From contig JAISZB010000104.1 in assembly GCA_031269465.1 (NCBI GenBank), positions 1 to 48,151 on the forward strand: a stretch of 48,151 nucleotides of DNA. Reading direction: 5' to 3'. This DNA is from Clostridiales bacterium (GTDB lineage: Bacteria; Bacillota; Clostridia; Lachnospirales; WQUN01). The position numbers were made by a program, and so were the translations under genes. The stretch's first letter is position 1. Each line of letters starts with the position of its first letter. Below, piece by piece: positions 44,950-48,151 of this stretch. The notes beneath the pieces are model-generated. The model saw only the letters and a program-made list of their open reading frames with translations, searched no databases and was not told the origin of the DNA.

Positions 44950-45125
44950 TTCATATAAATGAACGCAACGTCAAAATCCAAGAAGCAAAGGAGATTTTCA
45001 CAATAGACGACAGCTCAGCCATGGTTATCTTGTTCCCCGACAGCGTCGAGGAAAGGAAAATGCCAGCCATCCTCCGCTTTATCAACGAGGTCGCAGTTCA
45101 ATATCAGCCGCACCTTAGATTTTGA
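44950..45125 (+). pseudogene. C-terminal remnant of an unrecognised gene before the RepA-like remnant
   Basis: An open frame from 44763 has coding-like sequence only from about 44958: NVKIQEAKEIFTIDDSSAMV, ILFPDSVEERKMPAILRFIN, stopping at 45125. AAAGGA and the next start follow at once, an operon-like junction. The family is not recognised; the context is a mobile-element replication or partition module. Confidence 0.35.
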
Positions 45126-45139
45126 AAGGAGCACATCCA

Positions 45140-45606
45140 ATGAACAAAACACAAATCAAGCCGCACCTAAAAACCTTCAGCATCATCAACGGCAGGGCGC
45201 TCATGGCGCAGGAGTACGAGCCGCTGCGTTCACCGTGGAAAAGATACTGCCCCACGGCCTTTTCATTCTCGCGGGGAGCAAGTCGCGCTGTCGCTCGACC
45301 TCTGTGTGAACACGGCGACTAATGTGACAAGGGATTATATCTCCCCCTCAGAATTAACGTCACAACATCACACGCGCGAGGCGGCAGGGCAGAAAACTTT
45401 GACGCTTTTCTTCATTTTAACCTTAGGTCGTTTTTCCCTTATCTCGCGCAGTCACTACGGACGGGCGCTTTGGGCTGGCGTTCTCGGACGGCGCGCCCGT
45501 CGCTGGGTTTATGAAGTCCAGCCGCCTCCCGCAGTGGATTGATAGGATACTTAGTTCTGCTCGCTCCCACAATATCCAGAACGCCATTCGGAGGAATAGG
45601 ATTTAG
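45140..45606 (+). pseudogene. RepA-like AAA_25 ATPase, decayed
   Basis: ATG 45140 follows AAAGGAG. The opening KTFSIINGRALMAQEYEPLR is typical of mobile-element AAA_25/RepA-like helicases. A one-base loss shifts the frame; FTVEKILPHGLFILAGS then follows in the restored frame. The P-loop that should come next (GSPKxGKSWL) is reduced to SKS before ALSLDLCVNTATN. Further out, AENFDAFLHFNLRSFFPYLA, then AFSDGAPVAGFMKSSRLPQW in another frame reach TAG at 45604. That last part is not recognised and may be a second gene. The deleted P-loop means no ATPase activity. Confidence 0.6.
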
Positions 45607-45723
45607 TCCTTTCTCAGCAGATTGCTTTCACCTAAGGGCAACTGCAAGCCGCAAGGAATTTTTGAAGCTTTCGCAAAACGGATCCCGCTGATAATCGAGA
45701 GCGAAAATAAATCAGAAAACTGA

Positions 45724-45751
45724 GGAGCGCAGGCGCTTTGTACTGCGCTCC
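45724..45751 (+). terminator. Hairpin terminator after the RepA-like remnant
   Basis: GGAGCGCA pairs with TGCGCTCC around a 12-base loop, followed by CTTCATTT. Confidence 0.6.
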
Positions 45752-45758
45752 CTTCATT

Positions 45759-45893
45759 TATGCCGATTTGCAGTCAAATGTACTTATTTTGGAGCTTGAT
45801 TATCCAGTGAGTGATGCGAAATGCCGACATCGGCATTTCGCACTCGCTGTACAATCAAGCTCCAAAACAGAAATTTTATATGCAAATCATATA
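45759..45893. repeat. MITE-like palindromic element, copy 6 (TTTGCA-end subfamily)
   Basis: About 135 bases with near-perfect inner palindromy: TTTTGGAGCTTGATTATCCA on the left, TACAATCAAGCTCCAAAA on the right, and centre TGCGAAATGCCGACATCGGC followed by ATTTCGCA. The ends are TATGCCGATTTGCA and TGCAAATCATATA. The right end overlaps the 3' end of the SLH gene. Confidence 0.9.
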
Positions 45894-46955
45894 GCAAGAT
45901 ACAATTCTGCGCTTTGAAGGTCGACTTGAAATTTCTCGGAAAGGTTAGAACCTGGGTCAGCTCGGTTAAACATCAGTTTCTTTTCGTCTGGAGAAACCAC
46001 AAAATCGCTTAAATGCCCCGAAAACCCATCGCTCCACCCACCGCCTTGCATGTGCCGCGCGTTAAAAGACTGATAAAACACGTCGCGCCGGCCGCCTTCT
46101 TTGTATATGATCCACAAGTGATTGACGGGTCCGTGAGGCACTCCAACTGTCTCGCCGCATATTACGGTATAATCCTCAAGATCAAAGCGGTAAAGGGCTT
46201 GAAACATAAGCTGGCTCTCTATTTCGGCTATTGACTCGTCAAATGTGAGCAAGGCATTAATATTGGCGTTTGAACGGCTCACAGGCGCGTTTAGGCTTAA
46301 ACGAAGAAACGTGGCGATACTCTGCTCAACAGTATATTCTCCGCCCGCATCAAAGCGGTTGTCTCCCACTCCGCTCATAATGTTCCAGCTAAACATCGTC
46401 TTGACAGCATCCAACGACCAATCAGCAATTTTATCCGAAAAGGGGTGATTTATGCTTTCATCGGGCTTTTCGGCATAGCAGCGATATACGTTAAGAAGCA
46501 TCTTCGCGGCTTCTTGACGAGTTATAGGGCGATTCGGACTGAACATCCCGTCTCCATAGCCAGAGATGATTCCAAGAGCATTGGCCACCGCAACTGTTCC
46601 GTCCTCAACATCCTTAAAAGCGGAGTAGTTAGGAGAGAGTTTGCGAATTGCCAAAATCGCGTTGTTAAAGTCGTTAATTTCCATATTGTACTGCCAAGAC
46701 AAGAAATGCAGAGCATACTGAGAAAATTCATAACGCGTTATCGGTCTTGCAAGGTCGCCATCATAAGCTTTCTCAGGAACTATATGCAACTTGCTCGCTT
46801 CCGCCAATTCGTCTTGGGCCCATTCAGATGTTATGGCAGTAGTTTTGCTCCCCGTGTTAGCGGCCGCCGTTATACAAAACAAACAGTTAACGAGCAAAAA
46901 CGCAGCTAACCATAAAGACAAATAATATTTTTACTAGCGCATTCTTCATCTTCAT
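45887..46955 (-). CDS. SLH-domain surface protein with a frameshift in the signal peptide
   Basis: A protein of about 355 residues. ATG 46955 (MKMKNALVKIL) follows GGTGGA and opens a signal peptide whose hydrophobic core continues in another frame as LSLWLAAFLLVNCLFCITAA. One T in the run near 46925 is apparently gained or lost. SLH motifs follow: ITRYEFSQYALHFLSW, then SAFKDVEDGTVAVANALGII, GYGDGMFSPNRPITRQEAAK and FSDKIADWSLDAVKTM with GDNRFDAGGEYTVEQSIATF. The C-terminal 130 residues form a separate domain (GPVNHLWIIYKEGGRRDVFY). The last residues and stop come from the MITE-like element. Alternatively TTG 46921 is a weak start that leaves no basic N-region. It may be a pseudogene or contain a base-call error. 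Confidence 0.7.
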
Positions 46956-47050
46956 TTTTGTATTCCACCAATACGCTGAATGTGCGCTTGCATTTTATAC
47001 AGCGCACTGAATATTTCTTAACAGTAATGCAATGGGGCGGCTTCTTTCGC

Positions 47051-47132
47051 TATGCTGATTTGCAAATGAAAGTTCCAATTTTAGCTTGATTATGCCGCCA
47101 AAACAGGCGCATTTGACTGCAAATCAGTATAT
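47051..47132. repeat. MITE-like element, short derivative (copy 7)
   Basis: Ends TATGCTGATTTGCAAATGAA and TTTGACTGCAAATCAGTATA with TTTTAGCTTGATTATG inside. The central palindrome and one inner arm are deleted, giving about 82 bases. Confidence 0.7.
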
Positions 47133-47291
47133 ATTGATACGCTGTCACAGCATAAGCTAATCGTTTCGATCGTGGAAGCGCCAGAGCCAGACGGGCGGCA
47201 GCCGCCTATAATGCTTCAATGGTTAATCCTGCCTCAAAATCAAAGGCAACGCTTCGACATTATTGCTGTAATGGCTTCTCTTTATTTTCTC

Positions 47292-47320
47292 TTGACTTAT
47301 TATAAACAATACTGTATTAT
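47292..47320 (+). promoter_or_regulatory. Sigma-A promoter of the DUF2087 regulator gene
   Basis: TTGACT (47292-47297) and TATTAT (47315-47320) with a 17-base spacer, 36 bases before the start codon. Confidence 0.7.
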
Positions 47321-47355
47321 ATTTATAGTATAGCAAACAGATTGGGGATATGTTT

Positions 47356-48060
47356 ATGAAAAACAAAGTAGAGCAAGCTTCAATTGACGATTTGAGAAAT
47401 GGATTTGCTTTTGACTCAAAAACAAAAATGCTTACATGCCTTTTTTGCTCCTCCGAGTTTGAAGAGGGCGATGTCTTTTCCTTCGGAAACCGTTTAGTTA
47501 GCGCTGAGAAGGCTATGAAGATGCATATAGCTGAAAAGCATGGCTACATTTTTGATGTATTGCTCTCACTGGATAAATCTCAAACAGGGCTTACAAATAC
47601 TCAAAAAGACTTTCTTGAAAATTATTATAGCGGAATATCAGACAAAGATATTGCCGAAAAGATGGGTATATCCACTTCGACCGTGAGATTTCAGCGCTAT
47701 AATTTTCGGGAAAAAGTAAAGCAAGCTAGGATAATACTCGCTTTGAACGAACTGTTGGAAGAAAAAAAGGATCTGAATGCACCTGTTAGCCAAGAGAAAG
47801 AAGGAACTGAAAAACTCGACGCCTTTTTTTCTTCAGTTTCACCTTTGATCCTAAAAGACTTCAATGTGAAGGAAAAAAACAAAATATTCATTTTGGAAAC
47901 AATTTTAAAGCAATTTGAGATTAGTAAGAGCTATACAGAAAAAGAGGTTAATGAAATTCTAATGCCTATTTATGACGACTATGCATCTATAAGGAGGAGC
48001 CTCATAGATTACGGTTTAATGACAAGAGCATATGTCGGCAACGAATACATGGTGAAGTAA
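47356..48060 (+). CDS. DUF2087-domain transcriptional regulator with HTH
   Basis: A 234-residue cytoplasmic regulator. ATG 47356 (MKNKVEQASIDDLRN) is eight bases from GGGG and is preferred over ATG 47350. Residues about 20-65 hold a C2H2-like arrangement: LTCLFCSSEFEEGD, then MKMHIAEKHGY, which could bind zinc. A LuxR-like helix-turn-helix follows (LTNTQKDFLENYYSGISDKD, then IAEKMGISTSTVRFQRYNFR). After an acidic linker, the C-terminal DUF2087 domain reads FNVKEKNKIFILETILKQF and LMPIYDDYASIRRSLIDYGL, then GNEYMVK. Regulators of this build occur widely in Clostridia; the signal is not known. It has its own promoter and ends just before the window does. Confidence 0.88.
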   Translation: MKNKVEQASIDDLRNGFAFDSKTKMLTCLFCSSEFEEGDVFSFGNRLVSAEKAMKMHIAEKHGYIFDVLLSLDKSQTGLTNTQKDFLENYYSGISDKDIAEKMGISTSTVRFQRYNFREKVKQARIILALNELLEEKKDLNAPVSQEKEGTEKLDAFFSSVSPLILKDFNVKEKNKIFILETILKQFEISKSYTEKEVNEILMPIYDDYASIRRSLIDYGLMTRAYVGNEYMVK

Positions 48061-48151
48061 GAATTCAATAAATGCTTATGCGAGACAAACTTAATACACT
48101 CGTTTATTGCCTCCGCCTCTCCTCTTAGAACTTACTGATTCGCACCTGAAA

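Noticed and set aside
1-48151. tRNA, rRNA or CRISPR
   Set aside because: No cloverleaf, rRNA-like block or regularly spaced repeat array was found by reading. The only tandem repeats are the 10-bp, 18-bp and degenerate 22-bp ones listed.

Overview
The window looks like the chromosome of an anaerobic, Gram-positive Bacillota (Clostridia-like) bacterium. The evidence is consistent AGGAGG-type ribosome sites, lipoproteins with a lipobox, two proteins with S-layer-homology (SLH) domains, a YwaF-type membrane protein, an AAA-ATPase-like/PD-(D/E)XK protein, and many insertion-sequence and conjugative-element remnants. Base composition is moderate, with AT-rich spacers. No rRNA, tRNA or CRISPR array was seen.

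Layout. 1-5.1 kb: a sugar-acid uptake and catabolism locus in decay. It holds an oxidoreductase fragment, a broken sugar ABC ATPase, a broken permease, an intact HpcH/HpaI aldolase and a broken PfkB kinase. 5.1-9.8 kb: a graveyard of mobile DNA, with a MarR remnant, a transposase-like remnant, a group II intron reverse-transcriptase fragment, a decayed ISL3 transposase, and long direct and inverted repeats. 9.85-11.7 kb: an intact secreted NlpC/P60 hydrolase. 12.7-18.4 kb: a cation/proton antiporter, MmcQ/YjbR protein, decayed IS5, 3-methyladenine glycosylase, a group II intron domain V relic and a YwaF-type protein. 18.7-20.2 kb: one intact IS110 transposase with a structured leader that may encode a bridge RNA. 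20.3-28.0 kb: a minus-strand envelope cluster with a histidine kinase and response regulator followed by three lipoproteins and two small membrane proteins. 28-35.4 kb: an IS1595 remnant, a prolyl-tRNA-deacylase/HAD fusion, a Phd/PIN toxin-antitoxin pair, and a decayed integrative element (AAA+ ATPase, MT-A70 methyltransferase, tyrosine recombinase). 35.5-41.3 kb: a 1910-residue RHS/YD-repeat protein with C-terminal SLH repeats. 41.8-48.1 kb: the ATPase/nuclease protein, an AbrB-like fragment, a membrane protein, RepA-like ATPase debris, a second SLH protein and a DUF2087 regulator.

The main unexplained structure is a family of about 135-bp, almost wholly palindromic elements. Seven copies or partial copies lie at 12132, 20877, 22572, 28167, 35331, 45759 and 47051. 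They share terminal inverted repeats, an inner inverted motif GGAGCTTGATTATAC and a central palindrome. They behave like MITEs: they sit at gene edges, supply start or stop codons, and abut truncated genes. Two subfamilies differ in the terminal repeats.

The genes kept intact point to a cell that invests in its surface and in sensing. The number of single-base lesions in otherwise recognisable genes suggests recent, ongoing pseudogenisation, although some single-nucleotide shifts could be assembly errors.
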